NCBI GenBank assembly: GCA_015056765.1
Contig: SVFQ01000008.1
Coordinates: 1 to 64,000 of the forward strand
Direction of reading: 5' to 3'
DNA from: Lachnospiraceae bacterium
GTDB taxonomy: Bacteria; Bacillota; Clostridia; Lachnospirales; Lachnospiraceae
DNA: 64,000 nt
The notes under the pieces were generated by a model. It was not told the DNA's origin and did not search any database. It saw only the letters and a program-made list of their open reading frames with translations. Both the position numbers and the translations under genes were made by a program. Of this stretch, positions 6,507-15,522 are shown piece after piece (the stretch's first letter is position 1; the number at the start of each line of letters is the position of its first letter).

Positions 6507-9500
6507 TTACTCCTGCTGTTCTAATCGTTTGCGGATTGCACTTCTCATGCCGTCCCAATCCAGATGGTAGGAAAGGTCTTTGATTTCTCTTACCAGCGCC
6601 TCATCTTTCTCCGGCAGCTGATATGTCTTCAGGGAATCCAAAATAAACTGTAATGTATCATAGTCCAGTTTCTCCCCAACCTCCAACATACTCTTATATG
6701 CATCCGATAGCTGCGCCGATGTTATCTTCTCTTTGTATTCTACATCATCTTGTTCGTTTCCCGCAATCTCAGGCAAGGTCTGGAGCTTGTGCTCTAATGC
6801 TTCATACATGGAAAGTAGTTCATCTGTGTGCTTTATGATGCTTTCAATATCCTTCTTATCCCCCGCCTTTTCCATCTTTTCAGCCAGTTTCGAAATCTTC
6901 ATGGCACCGATGGTTCTACTGGTACTCTTTAAAGAATGCACATAGCTGGTGTAATCTTTCAGATTCTTATCCTGGAAAGTTTTTCGGATATTTTCCTTGG
7001 AATGCGGAATCGATTCAAAGTATACCTTCAAGATACTTTGATAACTGTCGATGCTACCGCAATTCTTGATTCCGGCTCTTACATCAAGTTCTGTCAGTTT
7101 CTGTAGCCACTCCGGTAAGTCCTGAAGCAAATCCTGTTTTGTATCTTCCTCTTCTGCCTTCACTTCTGTCACAGTTCCGGTATGTATCTTCCCTTTCGGC
7201 AGATATCTTAAAAGCATCTCCTCTAATTTTTCGCTATCAATGGGCTTGCTTAAATAGTCATCGAACCCTGCTCTTAAGAAATTCTCTCTGGAACCTGTAA
7301 TAGCATTGGCTGTCAGTGCGATAATCGGAGTATCCTTATTCGGACTTTCTTTGTCCGCCCGCATCTCCACCAATGTCTCCACGCCATCCATCTCCGGCAT
7401 GCGATAATCCAGGAAGATTACGTCATACTTGGTCTCATGCTGTTTTGCAATACCTTCTTTTCCACTTCTGGCGGAATCGATTTGAATCTTGGTAGGTTTC
7501 AAAAGTTCTGTCACAACCACATGGTTCATAGGTGTGTCATCCACTACCAAAATTCTGCTTTCTTCAGAGACAAACTTTCTCTGATACATCTTGCGTTCCT
7601 GTTCCATCTTCTCGATTCGGCTCTTAAAGTCACCAATCTTTCCGGAACCCACCACCTTCTGAGGCAATGTGATATGGAACACGCTTCCTTTTCCATAGGT
7701 ACTGTCTGCTGTGATAGAGCCACCCATCATCTTCAAAAGATTGCTGGTAATAGATAGTCCAAGTCCACTACCTTCTACCTTACGATGCTTGTCTACATCC
7801 AATCGTTTAAACTTATCAAAGAGGCTATCCATATCTTCCGGCTTAATTCCCACGCCGGTATCTGTGATGTCGATATGTAGTAGCACTTTATCGTCCTGTT
7901 GTTCCTCCCCTGTTACGGCCAGGCTCACGCTACCTTCCATGGTATATTTCACGGCATTATTCAGAACATTCACCAGAATCTGACGAAGTCTGGTTTCATC
8001 CCCCATAAGAGTATCCGGCAAGGTCTCCTGAATCTGGAATTTCAGTTCCAGTTCTTTTTGCTGAGCCTTAATGAAAACCATATTGTAGACGTCATTTAAT
8101 ACAGAGCTGAAGTCATACTCCGCCTCTGTGATTTCCATACTGCCCGCTTCAATTTTGGAAAAGTCCAGTATGTCATTTATAAGAGACAGCAGAGTTCTGC
8201 CTGCCCCCTCAATATTTTGTGCATACTGTCTGATATTCTCATCCGTAGATTCTCTTAAGATGACCTCATTCATACCAAGAACGGCATTAATAGGGGTACG
8301 AATTTCATGAGACATATTAGCCAGGAAATTACTTTTGGCTTCACTGGCAGCTCTTGCTCTTCGCTCCTCCATTCTGGCAAGTTCTGTTGCACGAAGAATG
8401 GCAATCAGCTCGTTTTTGCTGACGGTCTCAGAGAAATACTGTCCTTGCAGATAAGCAGCCTTAGACTTGTCAATCAAATCAAGGTATTCTTGTGACTGCA
8501 CGTTTCGCAGGATAATTTTTCGTTCCATCTGTGTCATCATACGAAGTCTATTTTCCAGCACCACCCTGTTTTGTGGTACTTTCATAGCCCTTCGCAAAAG
8601 CTCGGCATCCATAATGACACCTTCAAAATTAAGCTGGGATGCTGCTTGCATGCTAAAGTATCCTGTGCCATACTCATCCATAAAGAAACGGAATCCTTCT
8701 TCCGTTAATTCTCTTATAACGGTTCCTAAAATAATCTGGTCAGTACCTGCTGACGACTCTGTAATGGCAAAGGCCACGCTCTCCGGACGAACACCATACT
8801 TTGCCACCAAAAGATTCATTTTTTCCACAAAGTTCGGTTTGATCAGCTGAATGGAGGATAGACCAATGGCAATAAACTCTAATCCCAGTTCCTCTGTGAT
8901 ACCACCACCCAGGAAATAGAACACTTCTTCAATGGCAAACCAGCCGATTTTTTCAATCATGCCGGTTTCCTCTGCTATAGGACGAAATTCCTCTCTAGGA
9001 ATGTATCCAAGTTCTTTATCCACCAGCCGCAGCTTTGCCTCAGCAGCAGTGATGGAATTATCCTCTTTCTTATAGATTGGCTCATACATCACCGTAAAGG
9101 AATTCTGCGCAAGGCCTCTGCTGACAGCTCTTTGTACATCTGCCTTACGCAGCAGATAATCCAAATCATGTCCATGCAGGATTTCTCCCTGGTTTTCCTG
9201 TACAGCACTATCCGCCAGCAGCAAAAGATATTCCAAACCTGCGAACTGCTCCGGTGCATCTGCAATCATAAAACGTGCCGTCAACTGGATATCTGTTTCC
9301 GCATTGGTCCAGCCTTCCTGGAATCTTCTTTGAATATCTTCTGTCAAACGATAACTTTCATCTTCCGACAGGCCGGGACAGATCAAAAACAGACAATCTG
9401 ATCCAAGTCGATATAAAAGATACTTTTCATTGATTTGATTCAGATATTCTGCCACGATTCCCATGGTCTTCTCGTATTCTTCATAGCCCTTAAATTTACG

Positions 9501-10301
9501 ATATACTTCTCCATTGCTGATACGAATGGCAATGGCCATAAAGGCTCTGCCGTATTTATAATAGCTGGCCACATCCTTCATGAAGGCATTACGGTTATAC
9601 GCTCCGGTAGACACATCCACACGGTCATCATCGTTTTCAAACATAATCATAAGACCTACCAAACCGATGGAGATAAATAATAATTCGCACTTAATATCCG
9701 GGAAGATATTCTGCACCGCAGTACCGGCAATGACAAGCACATAGAAATAAATAGCCGCCACGCGTTTTAGTTCATTTAATACATTCCAATACAAAAAGAC
9801 CGCCGCTATGGAAAACAGCAGGTAAAATGCACTGATTAAATAAATGACACTTGCCCCCACATGACGCACGATCTCAAAGTCATCCGTTAAGCGATATACA
9901 AACTTGGTAATAGGATTGGTAAGCACCAGAAGCTCTGCGATATAGAAAGGTGCCGCTATGATGTTTCTCATGCGTCTTGAAAAACGATATTCCGTACCGC
10001 AGACCATTAACGTGTATAAAGCAAAGATAGGTGCAATGGAAGCAATAAAAAGCTGATACACATACTGTGTAAAATGTAAAACAAGCTTCGTTACGAAAGG
10101 ATTTGGCACAAATGCTATAACAAATTCCGATACGATATTCAACATAGAGTTGGTAACTACAATCCAAAGCAAAGCCTGGAATAGACGATTTTTCGTGCGC
10201 ATCCTGCGCTGCACAACCCTTGTATAAAAGACACAAGAGCCTGAAATCAAAAGTGCTGCCACATAAAAAGCGATATTACCAATTAATACATTGATTCCCA
10301 T
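6507..10301 (-). CDS. Hybrid histidine kinase with degenerate GGDEF-EAL input, receiver and Hpt domains
   Basis: A 1264-residue membrane kinase with an uncommon domain order. Residues 1-225 hold about seven membrane helices. A GGDEF fold follows with YRLGSDCLFLIC near 300 in place of GGDEF, then an EAL fold with EAKLRL near 421 and FFMDEYGTGYFS in place of DDFGTG; both have lost catalytic residues. Next come HisKA (SHEIRTPINAV, His near 666), HATPase (NNAVKYT near 783, DTGVGIK, GSGLGLS near 848), a receiver (VVDDTPMN near 920, Asp near 964 in FLDYRMPEMDG, LSKP) and an Hpt domain (YVHSLKSTSRT, His near 1121). A full phosphorelay is thus encoded in one chain, probably gated by nucleotide binding to the degenerate domains. 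It is the first gene of an operon with the regulator, PAP2 and EAL genes. Confidence 0.92.
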   Translation of the reverse strand: MGINVLIGNIAFYVAALLISGSCVFYTRVVQRRMRTKNRLFQALLWIVVTNSMLNIVSEFVIAFVPNPFVTKLVLHFTQYVYQLFIASIAPIFALYTLMVCGTEYRFSRRMRNIIAAPFYIAELLVLTNPITKFVYRLTDDFEIVRHVGASVIYLISAFYLLFSIAAVFLYWNVLNELKRVAAIYFYVLVIAGTAVQNIFPDIKCELLFISIGLVGLMIMFENDDDRVDVSTGAYNRNAFMKDVASYYKYGRAFMAIAIRISNGEVYRKFKGYEEYEKTMGIVAEYLNQINEKYLLYRLGSDCLFLICPGLSEDESYRLTEDIQRRFQEGWTNAETDIQLTARFMIADAPEQFAGLEYLLLLADSAVQENQGEILHGHDLDYLLRKADVQRAVSRGLAQNSFTVMYEPIYKKEDNSITAAEAKLRLVDKELGYIPREEFRPIAEETGMIEKIGWFAIEEVFYFLGGGITEELGLEFIAIGLSSIQLIKPNFVEKMNLLVAKYGVRPESVAFAITESSAGTDQIILGTVIRELTEEGFRFFMDEYGTGYFSMQAASQLNFEGVIMDAELLRRAMKVPQNRVVLENRLRMMTQMERKIILRNVQSQEYLDLIDKSKAAYLQGQYFSETVSKNELIAILRATELARMEERRARAASEAKSNFLANMSHEIRTPINAVLGMNEVILRESTDENIRQYAQNIEGAGRTLLSLINDILDFSKIEAGSMEITEAEYDFSSVLNDVYNMVFIKAQQKELELKFQIQETLPDTLMGDETRLRQILVNVLNNAVKYTMEGSVSLAVTGEEQQDDKVLLHIDITDTGVGIKPEDMDSLFDKFKRLDVDKHRKVEGSGLGLSITSNLLKMMGGSITADSTYGKGSVFHITLPQKVVGSGKIGDFKSRIEKMEQERKMYQRKFVSEESRILVVDDTPMNHVVVTELLKPTKIQIDSARSGKEGIAKQHETKYDVIFLDYRMPEMDGVETLVEMRADKESPNKDTPIIALTANAITGSRENFLRAGFDDYLSKPIDSEKLEEMLLRYLPKGKIHTGTVTEVKAEEEDTKQDLLQDLPEWLQKLTELDVRAGIKNCGSIDSYQSILKVYFESIPHSKENIRKTFQDKNLKDYTSYVHSLKSTSRTIGAMKISKLAEKMEKAGDKKDIESIIKHTDELLSMYEALEHKLQTLPEIAGNEQDDVEYKEKITSAQLSDAYKSMLEVGEKLDYDTLQFILDSLKTYQLPEKDEALVREIKDLSYHLDWDGMRSAIRKRLEQQE

Positions 10302-10345
10302 ACCCGTACCTCATTCAAAAGCGGTCTCACAGTTACTCTCATTGT

Positions 10346-10373
10346 AACGTATCTGTTTTCCCCTGCATACGTT
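10346..10373. promoter_or_regulatory. Inverted repeat in hybrid kinase leader
   Basis: AACGTAT (10346-10352) and ATACGTT (10367-10373) form a perfect 7-base inverted repeat with 14 bases between, 45 bases upstream of the kinase start. It could be an operator or a leader hairpin; no regulator can be named. Confidence 0.35.
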
Positions 10374-10422
10374 CCAATTCTTAATTCTCTATTAAATTTT
10401 GCAAGATTATTTTGCACAAAAA

Positions 10423-10446
10423 AAGCCTCGGATTACTCCGAGGCTT
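10423..10446 (-). terminator. Rho-independent terminator after DUF454 gene
   Basis: AAGCCTCGGA and TCCGAGGCTT pair around a 4-base loop, and the minus strand runs on into seven T residues. It ends the short gene at 10471-10737 before the kinase operon. Confidence 0.92.
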
Positions 10447-10470
10447 ACGCATTTTCATACAGCTTTTCTT

Positions 10471-10737
10471 TTACTCTGTGGGCACTTTTACCATGGCCAG
10501 GTCTTCTCCCAGAATATGTCTTAAAATGGCATACTTCTGCACCAGCTTATATCCGTGTTCCCGATATAACTTTGTCTTAAAAAGCCAAGCTTTAAAGCGC
10601 TTACTTCCTCCCGCCAGAAATACCGTGCCGGTTACCAAGAACGGCACTTGTGGAATCACCGGCAGCAAAAGGCCAACGGCACCAAGCGCCAAGAAAATTA
10701 CTGCAATTATCATAAAAATAACTTGTCTCACAACCAT
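10471..10737 (-). CDS. DUF454 (YbaN-type) small membrane protein
   Basis: An 88-residue inner-membrane protein. It matches the DUF454/YbaN family through GLLLPVIPQVPFLVTGT, the phrase AGGSKRFKAWL, and LYREHGY that follow one after another. Two hydrophobic helices occupy residues 4-45. The family's role is unknown; members often sit near heme or transport genes, but nothing here points to that. The start at 10737 has AAGGTGA about 10 bases upstream. The gene has its own terminator and appears monocistronic. Confidence 0.85.
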   Translation of the reverse strand: MVVRQVIFMIIAVIFLALGAVGLLLPVIPQVPFLVTGTVFLAGGSKRFKAWLFKTKLYREHGYKLVQKYAILRHILGEDLAMVKVPTE

Positions 10738-10848
10738 AATTCAAATTCACCTTCACTTTTTTTCTTTACAGTACTAAGATTACTAAGGTATGAAAAAAGT
10801 TTACCCTAAAATCATGAACTATGTGTGACCAATCTCTAAAAGTTTGCT

Positions 10849-11733
10849 TTAGCAATGTTTTCTAAAAAATTCACACTCTTCCTCATTGCAGACAGCAGCC
10901 ATAGGTTCTCGCATATTGCAGAAGAAGACGTGTTGCAGTGGATGCTCTTCATCCCCATACAGGCGATACTCATTTTCCACTCCAAGTTCAGTGAGTTTTT
11001 CTGCCATTAAGGGTGCCTGATCTTTCAGGAAGTCTTCATTGGCTGTCACAATAAATGCCGGCGGAAAATCCTTCGTCACATGATTTAGTGTCGTAAGCAT
11101 ATAACACTCTTCCGGAGTGCCATGATGAGGCATTAAATCTCTAAGCACCAGATTCATCTGCGTAATCAGCTTCTTATCTCTCTCCATGACAAATTTGCCA
11201 CAGTTAAGGCCAACTGCTTTCAAGGAAAGACCCTCCGGCGTGGTGAAGGGATACAGTTTTGCATACTCCGGATTGGTAAGGATGCAAGCATACGCACTGA
11301 GCATATGTCCGCCTGCGGAGTCTCCCACCGCAAAAATGCGATCTGTATCCAATCCGTACTCAGCCGCATTTTTTAAAACCCAGCGGAATACCAGATTCGT
11401 ATCTTCAAGTCCTGCAGGATATTTAAATTCCGGTGCCAATCGATAGGTGAAATTCACTACCGCAAAGCCTCTTTGTGCCAGGCTCATACAGTAGAATTGG
11501 TACAATTCCTTATCCCCATACTCCCATGCACCACCATGTACAGATACAATAACAGGAAGCTTTTCCCCTGCTTTTTCCTTTGGTCTATAGACATCCAGCA
11601 TCTGCCACTTTAAGCTGGTTCCATATAAGAGGTCTACATGACGTTCCACATCATCCGGCGCGGTAAGTCCCGCATCCCTAACCTTATCTCCATCTCCAAA
11701 ACTTTTTCGAATCATATGAGAAATAATTGACAT
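10849..11733 (-). CDS. Alpha/beta-hydrolase of the hormone-sensitive lipase family
   Basis: A 294-residue cytoplasmic esterase of bacterial lipase family IV. The oxyanion motif HGGAWEYGD occurs near residue 66, the nucleophile motif GDSAGGH near 138, the catalytic Asp in TANEDFLKDQ near 236 and the catalytic His in EEHPLQHVFF near 269. YRLAPEFKYPAGLED between them is typical of the family, which acts on short-chain acyl esters. The start has AGGAGGCGACGAAAA upstream. It lies downstream of the CheC-like gene but is separated from it by a hairpin, so it probably has its own transcript. Confidence 0.88.
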   Translation of the reverse strand: MSIISHMIRKSFGDGDKVRDAGLTAPDDVERHVDLLYGTSLKWQMLDVYRPKEKAGEKLPVIVSVHGGAWEYGDKELYQFYCMSLAQRGFAVVNFTYRLAPEFKYPAGLEDTNLVFRWVLKNAAEYGLDTDRIFAVGDSAGGHMLSAYACILTNPEYAKLYPFTTPEGLSLKAVGLNCGKFVMERDKKLITQMNLVLRDLMPHHGTPEECYMLTTLNHVTKDFPPAFIVTANEDFLKDQAPLMAEKLTELGVENEYRLYGDEEHPLQHVFFCNMREPMAAVCNEEECEFFRKHC

Positions 11734-11770
11734 TTTTCGTCGCCTCCTAGTAGTTTTTTCTCAGAAAACA

Positions 11771-11792
11771 GGCAGGAGACGAATCTCCTGCC
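11771..11792 (-). terminator. Hairpin, probable terminator after the CheC-like gene
   Basis: GGCAGGAGA and TCTCCTGCC pair around CGAA. On the minus strand TGTTTTCTG follows, so termination is plausible though the T run is interrupted. Confidence 0.7.
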
Positions 11793-11823
11793 TTTGTTTT
11801 CCCTTTTTACACGGTTCTATCTA

Positions 11824-12432
11824 CTATACTTGCTCGTCTTTTTTCTGTTTAAACTTTTCGCACATTTCTACAGCGAAAGACACGGGATACAACTGTACCA
11901 TAGTAGAGTCAATCAGATTTCCAACCTGCATGCGGAAAGAAACCTTCACCAAGTAATCTAATTCCGATTCAAACATCTTCTCGAAGTTCTTTACACTATC
12001 AACGTCGATTTTATTAAGCTCCGGTGTACTGATATCAACCGGTATATCCAACATAGTAGCCATGGAAGTAGAAGCAGTCCCCATCATCTGGTTCATTGCT
12101 TCAGAAATAGCGCTTAAGTGAAGATCAGTAAGTTCGCCCTGTACATTTTCTCCACTACCGCCCATCATCAGGTCGGTCATGGTCAGAACATCTTTCTCTT
12201 TTAGCACAAAAACATTATTTCCACTTAATCCTTTGATATAGTGAATCTGTACAAAGATACAGGTTTTCTCGTAATCGTTTAGTGCATCACTTCTTTTGAT
12301 TACTTGCACATTGGGTGCAGTGATATCCACCTGATGGTTCACCATCATACTCAATGTAGTGGCGGAATTACCCATACTGATATTTCCGATTTCGCCCAAA
12401 ATATCTTTCTGTTCAATTGATAAATTGTCCAT
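11824..12432 (-). CDS. FliY/CheC-like phosphatase domain protein without a FliN domain
   Basis: A 202-residue protein matching the CheC-like N-terminal domain of FliY, which removes phosphate from CheY-P at the flagellar switch. The two active helices are present: KDILGEIGNISMGNSATT at residues 9-26 and SAISEAMNQMMGTASTSM near 107-124, each with the conserved Glu and Asn. FliY normally continues into a FliN/SpoA domain; this protein stops after the CheC-like part with a lysine-rich tail. No flagellar gene cluster is nearby, and the adjacent gene is a diguanylate cyclase, so a role in tuning a non-canonical response regulator is possible. The start has GAGAGGGGAAAGC upstream. Confidence 0.82.
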   Translation of the reverse strand: MDNLSIEQKDILGEIGNISMGNSATTLSMMVNHQVDITAPNVQVIKRSDALNDYEKTCIFVQIHYIKGLSGNNVFVLKEKDVLTMTDLMMGGSGENVQGELTDLHLSAISEAMNQMMGTASTSMATMLDIPVDISTPELNKIDVDSVKNFEKMFESELDYLVKVSFRMQVGNLIDSTMVQLYPVSFAVEMCEKFKQKKDEQV

Positions 12433-12523
12433 GCTTTCCCCTCTCGCACGTAATTTATAATTTTAAAAAATCTATTTATACTATAGCACGAATTGTCACT
12501 CAATTCCATTAAGTTTCTGTAAA

Positions 12524-13669
12524 TTATATGCCGGCATGTTCATGATGATGGGTTTCTTTTTCTTCGTACATCAAAACATCCAACGTCTTCTGGAACTCTT
12601 TTGCACTTAATTCGGCCGGAACGTCATACATGCTCCATCCGATACTTACCCCGAATTCAAAGCCATACTTTTTAGGCGTACGCACAAGGGTGATAGCCTG
12701 TTTTATATTATGAATCACTTCTCTTACTTTCTTCTCATCATATTCCTCCAACACAAGAAGAAATTCATCTCCGCCGATACGACCCACGGTTCCCATATCC
12801 CCGGCGCATTTCTGTATCACTTCTGCCAGTTCCATCAAGACCTTATCCCCTACTGCATGACCGTAGGTGTCATTAATGAGCTTGAAATGATCCACATCCA
12901 ATAATGCCGCGCCGAAACTTCTTTCCGGTATGGCATTTTTAATCAGTCGTTCTAACTGCCTTTCTAACGTCTGTCTATTCACCGTACCTGTCAGGTAATC
13001 TATGGTATTGTCCCCTCTCTGCACACCGATATACAGGATTAAATTGGACAAGATAAAGCCTGTGTATTGGAGATTAAGTCCTCCGGAAACCACCTGCAAG
13101 AGGCCTCCAAGCATGATAATCACCGGATAGCCTACCATGACATTTCGGTAGTTTTTATTGATGTAGGCACGATTTCGAATCACATATAGCCAGCCAAACA
13201 CGCAAAGCAAAAGGTTTCCCACTGCTCGCACTAGGAAATAATCCCCTCTATGATATACCTGGTTCTCATAATAATAGAAGAAAGGCAACTGAAAGACCTC
13301 TCCTATGGTTACAAACAAAAGGTTCAAACCAGTATAGATTCTGGCAAGCCACATAACTACCGGGTTTTTCTTTTTATCTTCATTTGGCACAATCCAACAA
13401 TCCAAATAAGCCAAAATCAAAAACAGCAAAAGTGGATCCAACGCAAAAGTTAGATAATTGCCTAGTCTTGTTATGAAAAAATACTCTGGATAATAAACTT
13501 CACAGAACTTATCTACCGTGGCTGCTACTATTAGAAAGGTAAGTAGTAGCAGCATATGTAGATATATCTTTGTAGATCTCGTCTTTTTGGTCCCCACCTG
13601 AAAGCCGAGCAAAATCACTGCTATCACCAGTGAATAGAAATTAAGAATAAACCACCCCGATAGTTCCAT
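12524..13669 (-). CDS. Membrane diguanylate cyclase (GGDEF)
   Basis: A 381-residue membrane protein predicted to make c-di-GMP from two GTP. The N-terminal 215 residues contain about seven hydrophobic helices that resemble the sensor part of other clostridial GGDEF proteins. The C-terminal GGDEF domain looks active: LLDVDHFKLINDTYGHAVGD, then RIGGDEFLLVLEEYD near residue 300. The RxxD inhibitory site expected just before GGDEF is missing (MGTVGRIGGDEF), so product inhibition may be weak. The tail is unusual in having HHHEH near the C-terminus, which might bind metal. The start has GGGGTGTGGA upstream. It would oppose the EAL enzyme at 3061-5028. Confidence 0.9.
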   Translation of the reverse strand: MELSGWFILNFYSLVIAVILLGFQVGTKKTRSTKIYLHMLLLLTFLIVAATVDKFCEVYYPEYFFITRLGNYLTFALDPLLLFLILAYLDCWIVPNEDKKKNPVVMWLARIYTGLNLLFVTIGEVFQLPFFYYYENQVYHRGDYFLVRAVGNLLLCVFGWLYVIRNRAYINKNYRNVMVGYPVIIMLGGLLQVVSGGLNLQYTGFILSNLILYIGVQRGDNTIDYLTGTVNRQTLERQLERLIKNAIPERSFGAALLDVDHFKLINDTYGHAVGDKVLMELAEVIQKCAGDMGTVGRIGGDEFLLVLEEYDEKKVREVIHNIKQAITLVRTPKKYGFEFGVSIGWSMYDVPAELSAKEFQKTLDVLMYEEKETHHHEHAGI

Positions 13670-13696
13670 TCCACACCCCGTCTAGAATCGAAACAA

Positions 13697-14446
13697 TTAC
13701 ATTGCAATCAGCATTACTGTTACAAATCCATCTCCATAGAAAGCCTGAATGTACAACTGGTTCTGTAATACATTGGTAAAGCGTAAATCCATAGCTCCAG
13801 CGGAAATACTAGCTTCACGATCTCTGGAAATATAAGGTACAGGAAGAGAATGTGCATGTCTCTCTGTAGCCGGAATACCTGCATTTACCATGGCACTATA
13901 TAAGGTAGAAGAAACCTGACAAATACCACCGCCCATGCCTACTGCATGCTGCTTATTCACAATAACTCCTGCAGGTACATAACCATAAGCAGCTGTACGT
14001 GGCAGAATTCTCGCATCATAAGAGAATTTTTCACCAGGCTGTAATAGAGTACCATTCAAACGATCTGCTGCAACCTGAACATTGGTAGCACGATCAATGG
14101 TCGGGTCATATGGAGTGCTTTCCATACCAAGTAATGTCATTGGAGCAAAGGTAAGAGTCTCTCCGGAAGCCAGTGCTGCATTTACTGCATCTGCCTGAGA
14201 AGCACTTCCGAATCTGCCTTCTCCTCTACCGCTCATGAGATAATGCTGATATAACGCCAGTCTGGAATCGCCGCAAACAGCAACAACATCCGGATTCTGC
14301 TGTGCATAATAAACCGGATCAAACACATAGCCATCCGGTGTCACGATAGCGCCTAAATCCTGCGCTTTTACCGGCATAGCCAAAAACATAAAGCACGCAG
14401 CAACACTAGCAAATAATAATACTGCGTGAGTTAAATACTTCTTCAT
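13697..14446 (-). CDS. Secreted VanW-like protein
   Basis: A 249-residue exported protein. A signal peptide spans residues 1-28 with a cleavage site after PVKA. The next part (about 38-78) has FDPVYYAQQNPDV followed by YQHYLMSGRGEGRFGS, a short motif seen in exported proteins of this family of bacteria. The C-terminal part is a VanW-like domain: GEKFSYD, VGMGGGICQVSSTLYSAM and ERHAHSLPVPYI. VanW was first seen in vancomycin resistance clusters, but its biochemical role is unknown, and this gene has no such neighbours. The start has GGAAAGGATTT upstream. Confidence 0.85.
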   Translation of the reverse strand: MKKYLTHAVLLFASVAACFMFLAMPVKAQDLGAIVTPDGYVFDPVYYAQQNPDVVAVCGDSRLALYQHYLMSGRGEGRFGSASQADAVNAALASGETLTFAPMTLLGMESTPYDPTIDRATNVQVAADRLNGTLLQPGEKFSYDARILPRTAAYGYVPAGVIVNKQHAVGMGGGICQVSSTLYSAMVNAGIPATERHAHSLPVPYISRDREASISAGAMDLRFTNVLQNQLYIQAFYGDGFVTVMLIAM

Positions 14447-14548
14447 TTATAAATCCTTTCCAAACCTTTCCTTCAACAACCCAATACATAAAGTAACGAA
14501 AGGTCACATAGGTAGATTGTACTCGTTTCTTTAGAAAATGTCTACAAA

Positions 14549-14583
14549 AAAGAAAGCTTATCCGAAATAAATAAGCTTTCTTT
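14549..14583 (-). terminator. Rho-independent terminator
   Basis: AAAGAAAGCTTAT pairs with ATAAGCTTTCTTT, and the minus strand continues into TTTTTT. It ends the MBOAT-SGNH operon. Confidence 0.88.
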
Positions 14584-14617
14584 TGGTTTACATAATCCGA
14601 TAAATATTTGTTTTAGT

Positions 14618-15514
14618 TTACATAATCGCATGACTTAATAGGTATTCATGCCACGGTTCATAAGCAGATCCTTTTAAATGCACCTGATCAAAGGTAAGGG
14701 TGCTGTCTAAGTTTCCCTCTTCGTCATCCACACACTCATTCATGTTAAGGTAGAACACCTGCTGGTCGTCTGCCAGTGTAGCAATCGCTTCGTTTCTGGC
14801 ATTGATGTTGGTATTGTTATAGAGGGTATCTGTATCGTTCTTTTCCTTCGCCACATGCATGATACTATTGATATAGATAATGGCGTTAGGTTGCAATAGA
14901 TGAATCCGATTTACCACATCTGCATACGCTGCGCGGAAATATTCGGTATTTCCCACACCCAGTTCGTTGATGCCCACCATCAGATAGATTTTGCCATACT
15001 GCTTTTCGGATAAAGCCTGCTCTACGGTAATCTTAGACCCATCCTCCGTTTCTATCCATGCTTTCTTTTGAATATCAAAAATCGTCAATGACTTCTTCGC
15101 GTAGAAGGTAGCCCTTTCATCTATGGCCTGACAGTACTGAGACAGGCCTGCCATTCTGGAATCCCCGATGAAAAGTGCATCATCAAAATAATCATCAGTT
15201 ACAGTGGTAAAGGTTTTCACAGGAATCTGCTCTTCTATCTCCGCTGTTTCCTGCTCGGCAGTTTCTACCAACGGTTCTGTGATTTCCTCCGGTAGCTCAT
15301 AGTCCTGTTTTGCCTGTTGTGTGCGCTTATTTTCAGACCAGGGGAACACACCATCTGCCATTCCCTGGAAAAGCGGCGTCATAATGGGCATGGACACAAT
15401 ATCAAATTGATAATCCTGATATTTGCTGGGGATACATACTGCACTCATAATGGTCAAAAAAATGGAGCTCAGTACGATTGCCACCAGTAAAGAGGAGGTG
15501 TCTTTCTTCCTCAT
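14618..15514 (-). CDS. SGNH/GDSL-type hydrolase, membrane-anchored, partner of MBOAT
   Basis: A 298-residue protein with an N-terminal membrane anchor (residues 8-28), an acidic linker rich in Glu and Thr (about 65-100) and an extracellular SGNH-hydrolase fold. Catalytic motifs are FIGDSRMAG (Ser near 116), MVGINELG (oxyanion Asn) and FDQVHLKG near 275, carrying the Asp and His. It starts 8 bases after the MBOAT stop codon, so the two are surely co-expressed. In similar pairs (AlgI with AlgJ/AlgX, DltB with DltD) the membrane protein passes an acyl group across the membrane and the SGNH protein transfers it to a polysaccharide. That role is inferred here; the acceptor polymer is unknown. Confidence 0.87.
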   Translation of the reverse strand: MRKKDTSSLLVAIVLSSIFLTIMSAVCIPSKYQDYQFDIVSMPIMTPLFQGMADGVFPWSENKRTQQAKQDYELPEEITEPLVETAEQETAEIEEQIPVKTFTTVTDDYFDDALFIGDSRMAGLSQYCQAIDERATFYAKKSLTIFDIQKKAWIETEDGSKITVEQALSEKQYGKIYLMVGINELGVGNTEYFRAAYADVVNRIHLLQPNAIIYINSIMHVAKEKNDTDTLYNNTNINARNEAIATLADDQQVFYLNMNECVDDEEGNLDSTLTFDQVHLKGSAYEPWHEYLLSHAIM

Positions 15515-15522
15515 GGTAACTC

